This document shows, piece after piece, positions 41,257 through 52,258 of a DNA stretch of 64,000 nt. Numbering within the stretch: position 1 is the first letter of the stretch; every line of letters starts with the position of its first letter. This DNA comes from Bacillus aerolatus (GTDB lineage: Bacteria; Bacillota; Bacilli; Bacillales; Domibacillaceae). The stretch spans positions 62,001 through 126,000 of the forward strand of contig NZ_WEIO01000002.1 in the NCBI RefSeq assembly GCF_009183655.1, in the 5' to 3' direction. The notes under the pieces were generated by a model. That model was not told the DNA's origin and searched no databases. It worked only from the letters and a program-made list of their open reading frames with translations. Both the position numbers and the translations under genes were made by a program.

Positions 41257-42924
41257 TTACACTTCCATAATAATCGGAAGGATCATTGGCCGACGTTTTG
41301 TTTTTTCGTATAGGAAAGGGGAGAGCGTGTCAATAATTTCATTTTTAATTTCTGACCATTGTGTCGTCTTTTTATTCAGCACGCGGTGAATGTGTTTGTT
41401 CAGCATGCTTTGCGCTTCATAAATGAGATCGCCTGATTCACGCATATACACAAATCCGCGCGAAATAATGTCAGGGCCTGCTTCCACTTTATATGTTTCC
41501 ATATTAATGCTGACAACGACAATCACAAGGCCTTCTTCGGAAAGAATGCGGCGGTCGCGCAGCACAATATTTCCGATATCGCCGATGCCGCTGCCGTCGA
41601 TGTAAACAGATCCGGAAGGGACTTTACCGGCAAGCTGAGCCGAATCTTTGCCGAGAGCAAGGACTTCTCCGTTGTCCATGATAAAGCAATGATCTGCCGG
41701 GACATCACAGTCAACAGCAAGTTGTGCGTGCATTTTCTGCATTCGGTATTCACCGTGGATCGGCATGAAATATTTAGGCTTGATTAAGCGCAGCATTAAT
41801 TTCTGTTCTTCCTGGCTGCCGTGTCCAGATGTATGGATGTTGCTTAACGAACCGTGAATTACTTCCGCTCCTGCACGGAAAAGCGCATTAATAGTGCGGT
41901 TTACGCTGATCGTGTTGCCGGGAATCGGCGAAGAGGAAAATACGACCGTGTCACCTGGCTGAATTTGGATTTGACGATGGGTGCCATTAGCAATTCTTGA
42001 AAGAGCGGCCATTGGTTCACCTTGGCTGCCTGTACAAAGAATGGTCACTTTGTCAGCCGGCAGCCGATTTAACTGCTGTGTATCGACAAATGTATCTTTC
42101 GGACAGCGAATATAGCCAAGGTCTTGTCCGATGTTAATAGCCGCTTCCATGCTCCGTCCGAACACCGCTACTTTGCGGCCGTCTTCCACGGCAGCTTCCA
42201 CGACTTGCTGAAGGCGGTGGATATTGGAGGCGAATGTAGCGAAAATAATGCGGCCTTCGACTTTTCTAAAAATGTCTTGAATGCTTTCACCGACACGGCG
42301 TTCAGACATCGTGAAGTTCGGCACTTCGCTGTTCGTACTGTCGGATAGGAGGCAAAGCACGCCTTCTTTTCCAATTTCAGCCATTTTAGTCAGGTTAGCT
42401 GGCTCTCCAACCGGTGTAAAATCAAATTTGAAGTCTCCAGTATGCACAATATTTCCTGGCGGTGTTTTAACAACAATGCCGTAAGAATCCGGAATGCTAT
42501 GTGTTGTGCGGAAGAAAGCGACTGACGTTTTTCTAAATTTAATAACGTCGTCTTCATGAATTTCATGCATTCTAGTCTGGCGCAGCAGCCCATGCTCTTC
42601 TAATTTATTTTTAATTAAACCGAGAGCGAGTTTTCCGCCGTAAATAGGTACGTTTACTTGACGGAGCAAGTAAGGGATGCCGCCGATATGGTCTTCGTGT
42701 CCATGAGTAACAAACAGCCCTTTAATTTTGTCGGCATTTTTTTCTAAATAAGTATAGTCTGGAATCACATAATCAATGCCAAGCAATTCGTCTTCCGGGA
42801 ATTTAATTCCGGCATCAATTAAAATGATTTCATCCTGAAACTGTACTGCATACGTGTTTTTTCCGATTTCACCCAAACCGCCTAGGGCAAAAACAGCTGT
42901 TTGATCGTTTTTAACGGCTTTCAT
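41257..42924 (-). CDS. rnjA: Ribonuclease J1
   Basis: The 555-residue metallo-beta-lactamase-fold RNase has the zinc motif [16 protein letters not shown] near residues 73-88, the beta-CASP domain ([28 protein letters not shown]), and the C-terminal domain. RNase J1 combines 5'-to-3' exonuclease and endonuclease activities and is central to mRNA decay and 16S rRNA maturation. The gene follows rpoY after three bases, a conserved pairing in Firmicutes. Confidence 0.96.
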   Translation of the reverse strand: MKAVKNDQTAVFALGGLGEIGKNTYAVQFQDEIILIDAGIKFPEDELLGIDYVIPDYTYLEKNADKIKGLFVTHGHEDHIGGIPYLLRQVNVPIYGGKLALGLIKNKLEEHGLLRQTRMHEIHEDDVIKFRKTSVAFFRTTHSIPDSYGIVVKTPPGNIVHTGDFKFDFTPVGEPANLTKMAEIGKEGVLCLLSDSTNSEVPNFTMSERRVGESIQDIFRKVEGRIIFATFASNIHRLQQVVEAAVEDGRKVAVFGRSMEAAINIGQDLGYIRCPKDTFVDTQQLNRLPADKVTILCTGSQGEPMAALSRIANGTHRQIQIQPGDTVVFSSSPIPGNTISVNRTINALFRAGAEVIHGSLSNIHTSGHGSQEEQKLMLRLIKPKYFMPIHGEYRMQKMHAQLAVDCDVPADHCFIMDNGEVLALGKDSAQLAGKVPSGSVYIDGSGIGDIGNIVLRDRRILSEEGLVIVVVSINMETYKVEAGPDIISRGFVYMRESGDLIYEAQSMLNKHIHRVLNKKTTQWSEIKNEIIDTLSPFLYEKTKRRPMILPIIMEV

Positions 42925-42927
42925 AAA

Positions 42928-43137
42928 TTACAGCTGCTCCAATCGGTAATTTGGTGATTGCTGCTCGTAAGCTAAATAAGAGTTTTCGATCGCTTGAACG
43001 TATTCAATATTATAGGGGCGGTTTTTTAACGCGTGGCGCACTTCCCGTTCGGAAGACGCTTCTGTATAAAGGACTTTCGTATTTTCGCGTATAGCTACTT
43101 CATCTCTTTTTTCTTGATAATACACTTTAAAAATCAT
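42928..43137 (-). CDS. rpoY: RNA polymerase epsilon subunit RpoY (YkzG)
   Basis: The ATG at 43137 follows AAGGAGAG and gives 69 residues (MIFKVYYQEKRDEVAIRENT), the known size; the longer frame to 43179 is not used. RpoY is a small accessory subunit that sits under the RNA polymerase jaw in Firmicutes. It is cotranscribed with rnjA. Confidence 0.93.
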   Translation of the reverse strand: MIFKVYYQEKRDEVAIRENTKVLYTEASSEREVRHALKNRPYNIEYVQAIENSYLAYEQQSPNYRLEQL

Positions 43138-43235
43138 TAGTTTCTCTCCTTGTCCGATTGATATATCAAAACTGCACACCTGGATAAATTCCAGAAAACA
43201 GTCCAGCTAACTTCGTTTGTTATGCTTTTTTTATT

Positions 43236-43357
43236 GTCCAGCTCCAGTGCCACTCCCCTGAGGTCACAAGCCAATCCTCCCGGCAAGGCCAAGAACACCT
43301 TTTCGTGAGGGTCGTCTTATACTTGTCGGGGGTGGACAAGGCGCTTGCGCTTTTCTT
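43236..43357. repeat. Diverged single hairpin repeat (family 1)
   Basis: Starts GTCCAGCTCCAGTGCC and ends AAGGCGCTTGCGCTTTTC, the same end sequences as the other family-1 elements, with a diverged centre. Its ends are complementary. It occupies the rpoY upstream region, 353 bases without another gene before the small ORF at 43491. Confidence 0.75.
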
Positions 43358-43454
43358 ATTATATAGAATGTCTAGTTTTTTTTCATGTTTTTAACATTCC
43401 GGCTTTTGTAGAGTATAAATTAATATGAACATTTTTTGTATTTATACACAAAGA

Positions 43455-43478
43455 CAGCCCTTCATAAAGGAAGGGCTA
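43455..43478 (-). terminator. Hairpin after the 23-residue ORF
   Basis: AGCCCTTC and GAAGGGCT pair around ATAAAG (TAAAGG side); on the minus strand it follows the small ORF by about 12 bases. The U tract is interrupted (GTCTTTG). Confidence 0.6.
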
Positions 43479-43490
43479 CACCATTCTTTA

Positions 43491-43562
43491 TTATGCGATT
43501 GATTTTCTTCTGAGCATGTCTCTCCACTGTTTGGCAAGCTTCTTTTTTAGCCTTCTTAACAT
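43491..43562 (-). CDS. Candidate 23-residue basic peptide
   Basis: An ATG on the minus strand, 9 bases after AAGGAG, begins a 23-residue frame, MLRRLKKKLAKQWRDMLRRK followed by SIA. A promoter fits upstream (TTTAAA, 17 bases, TAAAAT; about 43585-43615) and a hairpin follows the stop. The peptide has ten or so Arg/Lys residues and would form an amphipathic helix, suggesting binding to nucleic acid, ribosome or membrane. I do not recognise a family. It is too short for routine gene calling. Confidence 0.55.
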   Translation of the reverse strand: MLRRLKKKLAKQWRDMLRRKSIA

Positions 43563-43782
43563 AGTGGATCACTCCTTACACGTATTTTAACACAAGTTTG
43601 TCTGCATTTAAAGAAGAACGGGAATATACTGTCCCACACCTGCTATTTAGTATGGTTAAAGCCGCGCAGATTATTTTCTTTACTGCGTGGTAATAAACGC
43701 CAGAAAGACCCGGATTCGTTGACTTTTATAAGGAGTTAAGATAGGTTGAAGGGGGAAAACATGGAGAAAAGGAGCCGTTCAC

Positions 43783-44553
43783 ATGACGAAAATTGTTTTT
43801 TTTGATATAGATGGAACACTGCTGGATCACGATAAACAGCTGCCGGAAAAAACGAAGGAAGCGGTCCGGTTGTTAAGAGATAAAGGCGTCTACACAGCTA
43901 TCGCTACAGGAAGGGCACCGTTTATGTATGAAGATTTGCGAAAAGAATTGGATATTCATTCTTTTGTCAGCTTTAACGGCCAATACGTCGTGTTCGAAGA
44001 TGAAGTGATTTACTTAAACCCGCTGGCTGTTGACGCACTTGAAAGGCTCAATGAGTGTGCAAATAAACTTGAACACCCGCTTGTTTACATGAATGAAAAG
44101 GTGATGAGAGCGAATCATCCGAAGCATACATACATCGAGGAAAGTCTCGGCAGCCTAAAGTTTCCGCACCCGGAATCCGCGCCAGATTTTTACAAAGAGA
44201 GTGAATTATATCAAACGCTTATCTTTTGTGAGGAAAGCGATGAATCTTATTACAGAGAGCAATTTCCAGAATTTACATTTATCCGTTGGCATCCATACTC
44301 GCTTGATATTTTGCCTGCCGGCGGATCGAAAGCGGAAGGTATTAAAAAAATGATGGAGCGGCTAAAGTTTAAAATGGAAGATGTCTATGCGTTTGGCGAT
44401 GGGTTAAATGATATTGAAATGCTGAAGCTTGCAGGTACAGGAGTGGCAATGGGCAATGCGCTTCCACCTGTAAAGAAAGCAGCCGATATGGTTACAACAG
44501 ATGTAGCGGAAGACGGTATTTATCTTGCTCTTGAAAAGCTGAATTTAATTTAA
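43783..44553 (+). CDS. ykrA: HAD-superfamily Cof-type phosphatase (YkrA)
   Basis: The 256-residue protein shows the HAD motifs: FFDIDGTLLDHD (motif I), TGRAP (motif II), and GDGLNDIEML (motif IV), with the C2b cap of the Cof family in between. It dephosphorylates small phosphorylated metabolites. B. subtilis YkrA has the same location before the deformylase gene. A 14-residue upstream frame (43761-43805) overlaps the start in another frame; it may be chance. Confidence 0.88.
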   Translation: MTKIVFFDIDGTLLDHDKQLPEKTKEAVRLLRDKGVYTAIATGRAPFMYEDLRKELDIHSFVSFNGQYVVFEDEVIYLNPLAVDALERLNECANKLEHPLVYMNEKVMRANHPKHTYIEESLGSLKFPHPESAPDFYKESELYQTLIFCEESDESYYREQFPEFTFIRWHPYSLDILPAGGSKAEGIKKMMERLKFKMEDVYAFGDGLNDIEMLKLAGTGVAMGNALPPVKKAADMVTTDVAEDGIYLALEKLNLI

Positions 44554-44566
44554 TGAAAGCAAGAAC

Positions 44567-44811
44567 AAAAGCGCAAGCGCCTTGACCAGCCTCAGGCAAA
44601 AATGTTCTTTTACCAATGTCTAGCTGCGCCTCCTTGGGGCTCGAGGTCATATATCAGTCTGACTGCATGGCTGAAAAACGCCATGCAGTCAGACTGTCAT
44701 ATGCTTGTCGCTCCAGAGCAGTCGGCTCCGCTCTTCTATAAAGAAGTCCGCTCTTTGACTTCATTGAGGAAAGGTTATTTAACCTCAAGGGGCTAGGCGC
44801 TGGAGCTAGAC
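44567..44811. repeat. Composite nested hairpin repeat (family 1)
   Basis: The element starts AAAAGCGCAAGCGCCTTGACC and ends GGCGCTGGAGCTAGAC, the reverse orientation of the copies at 23246 and 59226. It contains the same inner module, with a GTCTGACTGCATGGC/GCCATGCAGTCAGAC palindrome. It begins 13 bases after the ykrA stop and fills the 359-base gap before the def terminator, so it could also serve as the ykrA 3' end. Confidence 0.85.
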
Positions 44812-44861
44812 GTAGCCTTTCGCCATTAGCAAAGCGATCCACAATGCGATTATTTTATAGT

Positions 44862-44919
44862 ACGCTAATGATGAAAACAAGCCGGAAAATCATTCCGGCT
44901 TGTTTTCATCATTTAGCGT
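44862..44919. terminator. Long-stem terminator of def
   Basis: A stem of about 25 bp around AATCA: the core AATGATGAAAACAAGCC pairs perfectly with its complement, and ACGCTA/TAGCGT extends the pairing into the last def codons. It can work in both directions. Confidence 0.85.
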
Positions 44920-45467
44920 TCAATGGGAGAAGCGCCTTCGGGCACTTTGAATGGATTTTTTGAGTCGATATGATCATAGAACATGATGCCGTTTAAATGG
45001 TCGATTTCATGTTGAATCACAATAGCCGGAACCCCTTTTAACCGAAGCTTTATTTCATTGCCGTCAAGGCCTATCGCTTTTACTGTTACTCGTGCATACC
45101 TGTGTACATAGCCGGGAACGTCCCGATCCACTGATAAGCAGCCTTCTCCCGAAGTTAAATAAGCTTTTTCCACTGAATGACTCACGATTTTAGGGTTAAT
45201 CAAAGCATGGCTAATAAGGGTTCCGTTTTCATCGTGCACCTGAATAGCAGCGATTCGTTTTGACAAACCGATTTGCGGAGCGGCGAGTCCCACACCCGGA
45301 CGCAAGCCGAATTTTTCAGCAATTTCAGGATTTTGGCTGTTTTGGACGTACTCCAGCAGGCTCTCTGCTATATTTTTATCTTCTTCGCTTGGAGGAAGAG
45401 CCGCTTCAGCCGCTTTTTCCCTTAATACAGGGTGGCCTTCCCGAACAATATCTTTCATCGTAATCAT
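44913..45467 (-). CDS. def: Peptide deformylase
   Basis: The ATG at 45467 after AGAAGGTAC gives 184 residues. All three deformylase motifs are present: [15 protein letters not shown] and HEIDHLNG (the latter two supply Cys and two His for the metal). It removes the formyl group from nascent N-terminal Met. It corresponds to B. subtilis DefB (YkrB). Long upstream frame extensions to 45623 are not coding. Confidence 0.95.
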   Translation of the reverse strand: MITMKDIVREGHPVLREKAAEAALPPSEEDKNIAESLLEYVQNSQNPEIAEKFGLRPGVGLAAPQIGLSKRIAAIQVHDENGTLISHALINPKIVSHSVEKAYLTSGEGCLSVDRDVPGYVHRYARVTVKAIGLDGNEIKLRLKGVPAIVIQHEIDHLNGIMFYDHIDSKNPFKVPEGASPIER

Positions 45468-45647
45468 ACAAGTACCTTCTTTCTTTGCGTCAACTACTAC
45501 CGATAGTTTATCAAAAAAAAGGAACATTGTTAACGAAAGCAGCGGATGTTTTAACAGAATAAAAAAAGGATATGTAAAAAAATAAGTAAGTCGCACATAT
45601 ACATAGAACCATTTATAGTACATGTACGTTTATTGGGGGATGGAGAA

Positions 45648-46283
45648 GTGAAAAAAAGGTATATTGTTTCTTTTGTTTCAGCGGCTGCTATTTTAACGGG
45701 CTGCGGCGGTACAACGGAAGAAAAAGCTTCCGCAATTTTTGAAAAAACGGCGGAAGCGGAAGAAAGTTTTGTCAAGCAGCAAAGTTCATTGGCAAAACTT
45801 GAAAAAACTGAGCAGGAAATTTATCAAGAGATGATGACTGCAAATAAAGAGGATAAAGAAAAATGGCGGAAGTTGGGAAAAGAAGCAGATGAAAATTTAA
45901 AAGAGCGTGCAGAAAAACTCTCGGCTGAGCAGGAAGCGATGAAGAAAGCGGCCGAAGAATTTTCTAAAATGCACGCTTTGAGCGAACAAATGGAAGATAA
46001 AAAAGCAAAAAAGCAGCTCAGCGACTTAATTAAGACGATGGAAGCCAGATATAAAGAACACCAAACGATCGATAAGTTGTATAAGGAACTTCTTCAATTA
46101 AACAAAGAGTTGTACGGCTTGCTGGAGAAGGAAGAGACGACGTTAGCCCAGGTAGAAGAGCAACTGGCAAAAATTAATGAAAGAAACGAAAAGCTGACAA
46201 TGGCTGTTAAACGATTTAACGAGTTAACGAATACGTTTAACAAGCAAAAAGCTTTATTTGATAAAAGTATGAAAAAGGAATAA
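45648..46283 (+). CDS. ykyA: YkyA-like cell-wall-binding lipoprotein
   Basis: The GTG at 45648 follows GGGGATGGAG. The 211-residue product has a lipoprotein signal ending ILTGC and is otherwise almost entirely charged coiled coil (long runs of Glu, Lys and Ala between residues 30 and 200). B. subtilis YkyA, of the same family, is a putative cell-wall-binding lipoprotein in the same position before pdhA. The function is not known. Confidence 0.85.
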   Translation: MKKRYIVSFVSAAAILTGCGGTTEEKASAIFEKTAEAEESFVKQQSSLAKLEKTEQEIYQEMMTANKEDKEKWRKLGKEADENLKERAEKLSAEQEAMKKAAEEFSKMHALSEQMEDKKAKKQLSDLIKTMEARYKEHQTIDKLYKELLQLNKELYGLLEKEETTLAQVEEQLAKINERNEKLTMAVKRFNELTNTFNKQKALFDKSMKKE

Positions 46284-46305
46284 TAAGAATGAAGAAAAAC
46301 GGGAC

Positions 46306-46330
46306 GAGTAAAATTCTCGTTTTTTTTCTT
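46306..46330 (+). terminator. Weak terminator after ykyA
   Basis: ACGAG and CTCGT pair around TAAAATT with eight T following; the stem is short. Confidence 0.5.
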
Positions 46331-46510
46331 TTGCGAAGGGAAAGGATATACATGTAAAAAGAAAGAGAAAAATGATGAAAGAGAAACTACTCTATAACAG
46401 CTAAAGAAAAAAGCTTTTTTTATAGTACAGATCTTTTCGTGGGGTAATACAGTTTTTTTAATTTTCATTCAGGAAAATTGACAACTTCCCTTTGTTAAAG
46501 GTAATTTTGT

Positions 46511-46538
46511 TTGACTTTCAGCTGATCATTAGTATAGA
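46511..46538 (+). promoter_or_regulatory. Likely pdh operon promoter
   Basis: TTGACT at 46511-46516 and TATAGA at 46533-46538 with a 16-base spacer. Transcription from it would give a leader of about 165 bases before pdhA. Of the 426-base gap 46284-46709, the remainder holds the ykyA terminator and the leader structures. Confidence 0.5.
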
Positions 46539-46560
46539 CTTATGTCTGTAAACAAGTTAT

Positions 46561-46593
46561 TGTACTAGTGTATATTTCGTTTTGACTAGTACA
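46561..46593 (+). promoter_or_regulatory. Inverted repeat in the pdhA leader
   Basis: TGTACTAGT at 46561-46569 and ACTAGTACA at 46585-46593 are a perfect 9-bp inverted repeat with a 15-base centre. A second pairing, TTGTGCGTAA near 46625 with TTATGCGCAA near 46673, lies further down. They could be a repressor site or RNA structure. Confidence 0.4.
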
Positions 46594-46700
46594 GCACTAA
46601 CTATAAATGAATCCAATTGGAAAGATTGTGCGTAAGTGAAAGGTTTAAGGATAACTTAAAAACTAACAAGTTTATGCGCAACCAAAAAAAGAAAGGGTAG

Positions 46701-47822
<1,122 letters not shown>

Positions 47823-47825
47823 GCC

Positions 47826-48803
47826 ATGGCGCAAATGACAATGATCCAAGCTATTACGGACGCTCTGCGCACCGAACTAAAGAACGATGAAAATGTATTG
47901 GTCTTTGGGGAAGACGTTGGAGTGAATGGAGGGGTTTTCCGGGCAACGGAAGGTCTCCAAAAAGAATTCGGTGAAGACCGTGTATTTGACACACCGCTTG
48001 CTGAATCCGGAATTGGCGGACTTGCCGTGGGGCTTGCTCTTGAAGGGTTCCGTCCTGTTCCTGAAATTCAATTTTTTGGTTTCGTTTACGAAGTAATGGA
48101 TTCTATCAGCGGTCAATTAGCCCGTCTCCGCTACCGTTCAGGAGGCGCATATTCCGCTCCGGTAACGATTCGTTCTCCATTTGGGGGAGGCGTGTTCACA
48201 CCTGAACTTCATGCAGACAGCTTAGAAGGACTCGTTGCTCAGCAGCCTGGATTGAAAGTTGTTATTCCATCTACACCATATGATGCGAAAGGGTTGTTAA
48301 TTTCAGCGATCCGTGACAATGATCCCGTTATATTCCTTGAGCATATGAAACTGTACCGCTCTTTCCGTCAGGAAGTGCCGGAAGAAGAATACACGATTCC
48401 TCTTGGAAAAGCAGAAGTGAAACGTGAAGGAACAGATATATCCATCATTACTTATGGTGCGATGGTTCATGAATCGATCAAAGCAGCAGAAGAATTGGAA
48501 AAACAAGGGCATTCGGCAGAAGTCATCGATCTTCGTACCGTTCAGCCATTGGATGTCGATGCAATTGTGGCATCTGTAGAAAAAACAGGGCGCGCGATTG
48601 TCGTCCAAGAAGCTCAGAAACAAGCGGGTATCGCAGCGAACGTCGTAGCGGAAATTAACGACCGCGCCATTTTAAGCCTGGAAGCGCCGGTATTGCGTGT
48701 GACGGCTCCTGATACAGTCTATCCATTCTCTCAAGCTGAACCTGTTTGGCTTCCAAACTTTAAAGACATCATTGAAACAGCGAAAAAAGTACTCGATTTT
48801 TAA
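47826..48803 (+). CDS. pdhB: Pyruvate dehydrogenase E1 component, beta subunit
   Basis: The 325-residue transketolase-like subunit starts three bases after pdhA. It contains [18 protein letters not shown] and the catalytic Glu/Arg region ([37 protein letters not shown]). It forms the alpha2beta2 E1 with PdhA. Confidence 0.96.
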   Translation: MAQMTMIQAITDALRTELKNDENVLVFGEDVGVNGGVFRATEGLQKEFGEDRVFDTPLAESGIGGLAVGLALEGFRPVPEIQFFGFVYEVMDSISGQLARLRYRSGGAYSAPVTIRSPFGGGVFTPELHADSLEGLVAQQPGLKVVIPSTPYDAKGLLISAIRDNDPVIFLEHMKLYRSFRQEVPEEEYTIPLGKAEVKREGTDISIITYGAMVHESIKAAEELEKQGHSAEVIDLRTVQPLDVDAIVASVEKTGRAIVVQEAQKQAGIAANVVAEINDRAILSLEAPVLRVTAPDTVYPFSQAEPVWLPNFKDIIETAKKVLDF

Positions 48804-48827
48804 TAGCAGACAATCAATGGCAGAAAA

Positions 48828-48858
48828 TGTTCAAACTCGCTTAAAGGCGGGTTTGAGC
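48828..48858 (+). other. Intercistronic hairpin between pdhB and pdhC
   Basis: CAAACTCGC and GCGGGTTTG pair around TTAAAG with no T run. It may set mRNA processing or differential stability inside the operon rather than terminate it. Confidence 0.55.
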
Positions 48859-48921
48859 CATTTGTCGGTATGCTCGGCTGTCAGCTTTATATGATCAATT
48901 TAAATTAGGAGGATGAAGACT

Positions 48922-50316
48922 TTGGCATTTGAATTTAGATTACCAGATATTGGTGAAGGTATCCACGAAGGCGAAATCGTGAAATGGTTTGTGAAACCCG
49001 GCGACAAAATCGAAGAAGATGATGTCCTGTGTGAAGTGCAAAACGATAAAGCAGTAGTAGAAATTCCTTCTCCTGTTACAGGAACAGTGGAAGAAATTCT
49101 AGTAAGTGAAGGAACAGTAGCGATCGTTGGTGACGTCCTCGTCAGATTCGACGCACCGGGCTATGAAGATTTACAGTTTAAAGGTCATGATGACGGCGAA
49201 GAAAAAACAGAAGCGCAAGTTCAATCGACAGCGGAAGCGGGGCAGGACTTGAAAAAAGAAGAAGCCCCAATGCAGGAAAAAACAGGTGCAACTGGAGCAG
49301 GGGCACAGCCGGCAGCTGAAGAAGTGAAAGCAGAAGCAGCCAAGGAAGAAACGAAAGTTGATCCGAACCGCCGTATTGTAGCGATGCCGTCTGTCCGCAA
49401 ATATGCGCGTGAAAAAGAGGTGGATATCCGCCAAGTGGCTGGTTCAGGCAAAAACGGCCGCGTGCTAAAAGAAGACATCGACAGCTTCCTTGCCGGTGAT
49501 CAGAAAGCACCGGAAGCACCAGTGGCAGCTAAACAAGAAGAGTCATCTGCAGTGCAGCAAACGGGTACACAGGAAAGCGTACCAGCTGCGGCAGCGATTA
49601 TTCCTGAAGGGGAGTTCCCAGAAACGCGCGAAAAAATGAGCGGTATCCGCAAAGCGATTGCCAAAGCGATGGTAAATTCGAAACATACAGCACCGCACGT
49701 TACATTAATGGATGAAGTAGAAGTAACTAAACTCTGGGCTCACCGTAAAAAATTCAAAGCAGTAGCTGAAGAAAAAGGCATTAAGTTAACTTTCCTTCCT
49801 TATGTGGTAAAAGCATTAACAAGCGCGCTGCGGGAATACCCGGCATTGAATACATCACTCGATGATGAAGCAGGCGAAATTGTTCATAAGCATTATTACA
49901 ATATCGGAATTGCTGCCGATACGGATAAAGGTCTTCTCGTTCCAGTCGTAAAAAATGCCGACCGCAAGTCTATGTTTACGATTTCAAACGAAATTAATGA
50001 ATTGGCAGGCAAAGCTCGTGACGGGAAGCTTGCTCCGGCTGAAATGAAAGGCGCTTCTTGTACGATTACGAATATTGGTTCTGCTGGCGGGCAATGGTTT
50101 ACACCGGTTATTAATCACCCAGAAGTGGCTATTCTTGGAATTGGCCGAATTGCTGAAAAACCGGTAGTAAAAAATGGTGAAATTGTAGCTGCACCTGTGT
50201 TAGCATTATCATTGAGCTTTGATCATCGCATGATCGACGGCGCGACGGCTCAAAACGCGCTTAATCACATTAAGCGTTTGTTAAATGATCCAGAACTTTT
50301 ATTAATGGAGGCGTAA
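48922..50316 (+). CDS. pdhC: Dihydrolipoamide acetyltransferase (E2 of pyruvate dehydrogenase)
   Basis: The TTG at 48922 is chosen because AGGAGG at 48907-48912 directly touches the ATG at 48913, while it is 9 bases from the TTG; the product then begins [13 protein letters not shown] as in relatives. The 464-residue protein has a single lipoyl domain with Lys43 in [14 protein letters not shown], an Ala/Glu/Lys-rich linker, a peripheral-subunit-binding domain ([19 protein letters not shown]), a second linker, and the catalytic domain with FDHRMIDGA (HxxxDG). It forms the core of the complex. Confidence 0.96.
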   Translation: MAFEFRLPDIGEGIHEGEIVKWFVKPGDKIEEDDVLCEVQNDKAVVEIPSPVTGTVEEILVSEGTVAIVGDVLVRFDAPGYEDLQFKGHDDGEEKTEAQVQSTAEAGQDLKKEEAPMQEKTGATGAGAQPAAEEVKAEAAKEETKVDPNRRIVAMPSVRKYAREKEVDIRQVAGSGKNGRVLKEDIDSFLAGDQKAPEAPVAAKQEESSAVQQTGTQESVPAAAAIIPEGEFPETREKMSGIRKAIAKAMVNSKHTAPHVTLMDEVEVTKLWAHRKKFKAVAEEKGIKLTFLPYVVKALTSALREYPALNTSLDDEAGEIVHKHYYNIGIAADTDKGLLVPVVKNADRKSMFTISNEINELAGKARDGKLAPAEMKGASCTITNIGSAGGQWFTPVINHPEVAILGIGRIAEKPVVKNGEIVAAPVLALSLSFDHRMIDGATAQNALNHIKRLLNDPELLLMEA

Positions 50317-50320
50317 TGCA

Positions 50321-51730
50321 ATGGTAGTAGGAGATTTCCCAATCGAAACTGATACGATCGTCATCGGTGCAGGCCCCGGTGGATATGTGGCAGCTATTCG
50401 GGCTGCTCAGCTTGGACAAAAAGTAACTATCGTGGAAAAAGGAGAACTTGGCGGTGTTTGTTTAAATGTCGGCTGTATCCCTTCTAAAGCGTTACTTACA
50501 GCTGCACACCGCTTTGAACAAGCTAAACATTCGGATGATATCGGAATTGTAGCAGAAAATGTTACAGTTAACTTTGAAAAGGTTCAAGAATGGAAAGCTA
50601 GTGTAGTCAAGAAACTCACTGGTGGAGTAGAAGGACTTTTAAAAGGAAACAAAGTAGAAATTGTTCGCGGAGAGGCTTATTTCGTGGATGCAAACACGAT
50701 CCGTGTGATGGATGAAAACTCTGCTCAAACATATAAGTTTAAGGATGCAATTGTAGCTACTGGCTCACATCCTATCGAAATTCCTAACTTTAAATTCTCT
50801 GAGCGCGTAATTAACTCAACAGGTGCTTTGGCGTTGAAAGAAGTTCCAGGCAAAATGGTCGTTGTCGGCGGTGGTTATATCGGCGCTGAACTTTCCACTG
50901 CTTATGCCAACCTTGGAACGGAAGTGACTATTCTTGAAGGAGCGAACGAGATTTTAAATGGCTTTGAAAAACAAATGTCTGCTCTCGTTAAGCGCAACTT
51001 GAAGAAAAAAGGTGTGAAAATAGTTACGAAAGCCATGGCTAAATCAGCCGAAGAAACAGATAATGGCGTAACAGTGACTTATGAAGTAAATGGAAAAGAA
51101 GAAAAAGTGGAAGCGGACTATGTACTCGTTACGGTTGGCCGCAAGCCAAACACGGAAGAACTTGGTCTTGAGCAAGCAGGCGTCAAACTAACAGACCGTG
51201 GTTTAATTGAAATCGACAAACAATGCCGTACAAGCGTATCGAATATTTATGCGATTGGTGACATTGTACAAGGACCTCCATTAGCACACAAAGCTTCTTA
51301 CGAAGGTAAAGTAGCCGCTGAAGTCATTGCAGGAGAGCGTTCTGAAATCGACTATATGGCGATTCCAGCTGTATGCTTTACGGAGCCGGAATTGGCGACT
51401 GTCGGTTATACAGAAGCAGAGGCAAAAGAAGAAGGAATCGAAGTCACTGCGGCTAAATTCCCATTCGCAGCCAACGGCCGTGCGTTAGCGCTTAATAGCA
51501 CAGATGGATTTGTTAAGCTCGTTACACGCAAAGAAGACGGATTAATTATCGGTGCCCAAATTGCGGGGTCCGGGGCTTCTGATATGATCGCTGAACTTGG
51601 TCTTGCCATTGAAGCAGGAATGACGGCGGAAGATATCGCTATGACAATCCATGCGCATCCAACATTAGGTGAAATTTCCATGGAAGCAGCAGAAGTCGTT
51701 CTTGGCACACCAATCCATATTGTAAAATAA
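50321..51730 (+). CDS. pdhD: Dihydrolipoamide dehydrogenase (E3)
   Basis: The 469-residue flavoprotein has the FAD motif [20 protein letters not shown], redox-active cysteines [13 protein letters not shown] (Cys47, Cys52), an NAD motif ([20 protein letters not shown]), and the His-Glu catalytic pair in IHAHPTLGE. It reoxidises lipoamide and can serve several 2-oxoacid dehydrogenases. Four bases after pdhC. Confidence 0.97.
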   Translation: MVVGDFPIETDTIVIGAGPGGYVAAIRAAQLGQKVTIVEKGELGGVCLNVGCIPSKALLTAAHRFEQAKHSDDIGIVAENVTVNFEKVQEWKASVVKKLTGGVEGLLKGNKVEIVRGEAYFVDANTIRVMDENSAQTYKFKDAIVATGSHPIEIPNFKFSERVINSTGALALKEVPGKMVVVGGGYIGAELSTAYANLGTEVTILEGANEILNGFEKQMSALVKRNLKKKGVKIVTKAMAKSAEETDNGVTVTYEVNGKEEKVEADYVLVTVGRKPNTEELGLEQAGVKLTDRGLIEIDKQCRTSVSNIYAIGDIVQGPPLAHKASYEGKVAAEVIAGERSEIDYMAIPAVCFTEPELATVGYTEAEAKEEGIEVTAAKFPFAANGRALALNSTDGFVKLVTRKEDGLIIGAQIAGSGASDMIAELGLAIEAGMTAEDIAMTIHAHPTLGEISMEAAEVVLGTPIHIVK

Positions 51731-51738
51731 GCTGAACT

Positions 51739-51769
51739 AGAACTGTCCTTTGGGCAGTTCTTTTTTTTA
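51739..51769 (+). terminator. Terminator of pdhABCD
   Basis: AGAACTG and CAGTTCT pair across TCCTTTGGG, followed by eight T. Confidence 0.9.
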
Positions 51770-51842
51770 CCTATTTAGTTAAAAATCCTTTGTTTCAGCC
51801 ATAGGATATAACAGGTATTAAAAAGAAATGAGCTGAGAATCT

Positions 51843-52103
51843 GTGAGGTATTATCTCGTATTTATCTTTCATTTGATGATTTGGAGTTTTTATACATTAG
51901 CCGGATGGTTGTCAAAAGGAGATTCGAAAACTTTTCATGGGCTTTTGTTTGCCGTCTTTTTCTATTTATGCATGTCAGCTGCTCAAAAAATGCTGCAATC
52001 ACAGAATAAAGGTTTACTCATCACTATTTCTTCGCTGCTCTTCTATTGGACAGGTAAGCTGGCTGTACACCAGCTGTTTCATTTCCTTTTCTCCTCTGCA
52101 TGA
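51843..52103 (+). CDS. Small membrane protein, unknown
   Basis: The GTG at 51843 begins an 86-residue frame with three hydrophobic segments (YYLVFIFHLMIWSFYTLAGW, FHGLLFAVFFYLCMSAAQ, LLITISSLLFYWTGKLA). The ribosome-binding site is weak (GAGCTGAG). It is probably a real integral membrane protein, since the frame is long for its composition, but I do not recognise it. Confidence 0.5.
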   Translation: MRYYLVFIFHLMIWSFYTLAGWLSKGDSKTFHGLLFAVFFYLCMSAAQKMLQSQNKGLLITISSLLFYWTGKLAVHQLFHFLFSSA

Positions 52104-52204
52104 ATTTGTTACAAGTGAAAAGATATGAGTCAGTCGATCTAAAAAACGATTCAAACTCTATTGGAAGGGGCGAAAAGTGCCTCTTTTTTGTTTGAAAAAG
52201 ACAA

Positions 52205-52252
52205 TGTGACATACAATTTACCATTGAAATTTTCAATGTGTTATATTATTAT
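52205..52252 (+). promoter_or_regulatory. SR1 promoter with two CcpN operators
   Basis: TTGAAA at 52224-52229 and TATTAT at 52247-52252 with a 17-base spacer form the promoter. TGTGACATACA (52205-52215) and TGTGTTATATT (52237-52247) both match perfectly the CcpN consensus I recall, TRTGHYATAYW; one lies upstream of the -35 and one in the spacer. CcpN represses SR1 in B. subtilis under glycolytic conditions. Confidence 0.75.
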
Positions 52253-52258
52253 AAATTT

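Noticed and set aside
43761-43805. 14-residue upstream frame overlapping the ykrA start
   Set aside because: It has a plausible GGGGG site but is very short and overlaps the ykrA ribosome-binding site; chance is the simplest explanation.
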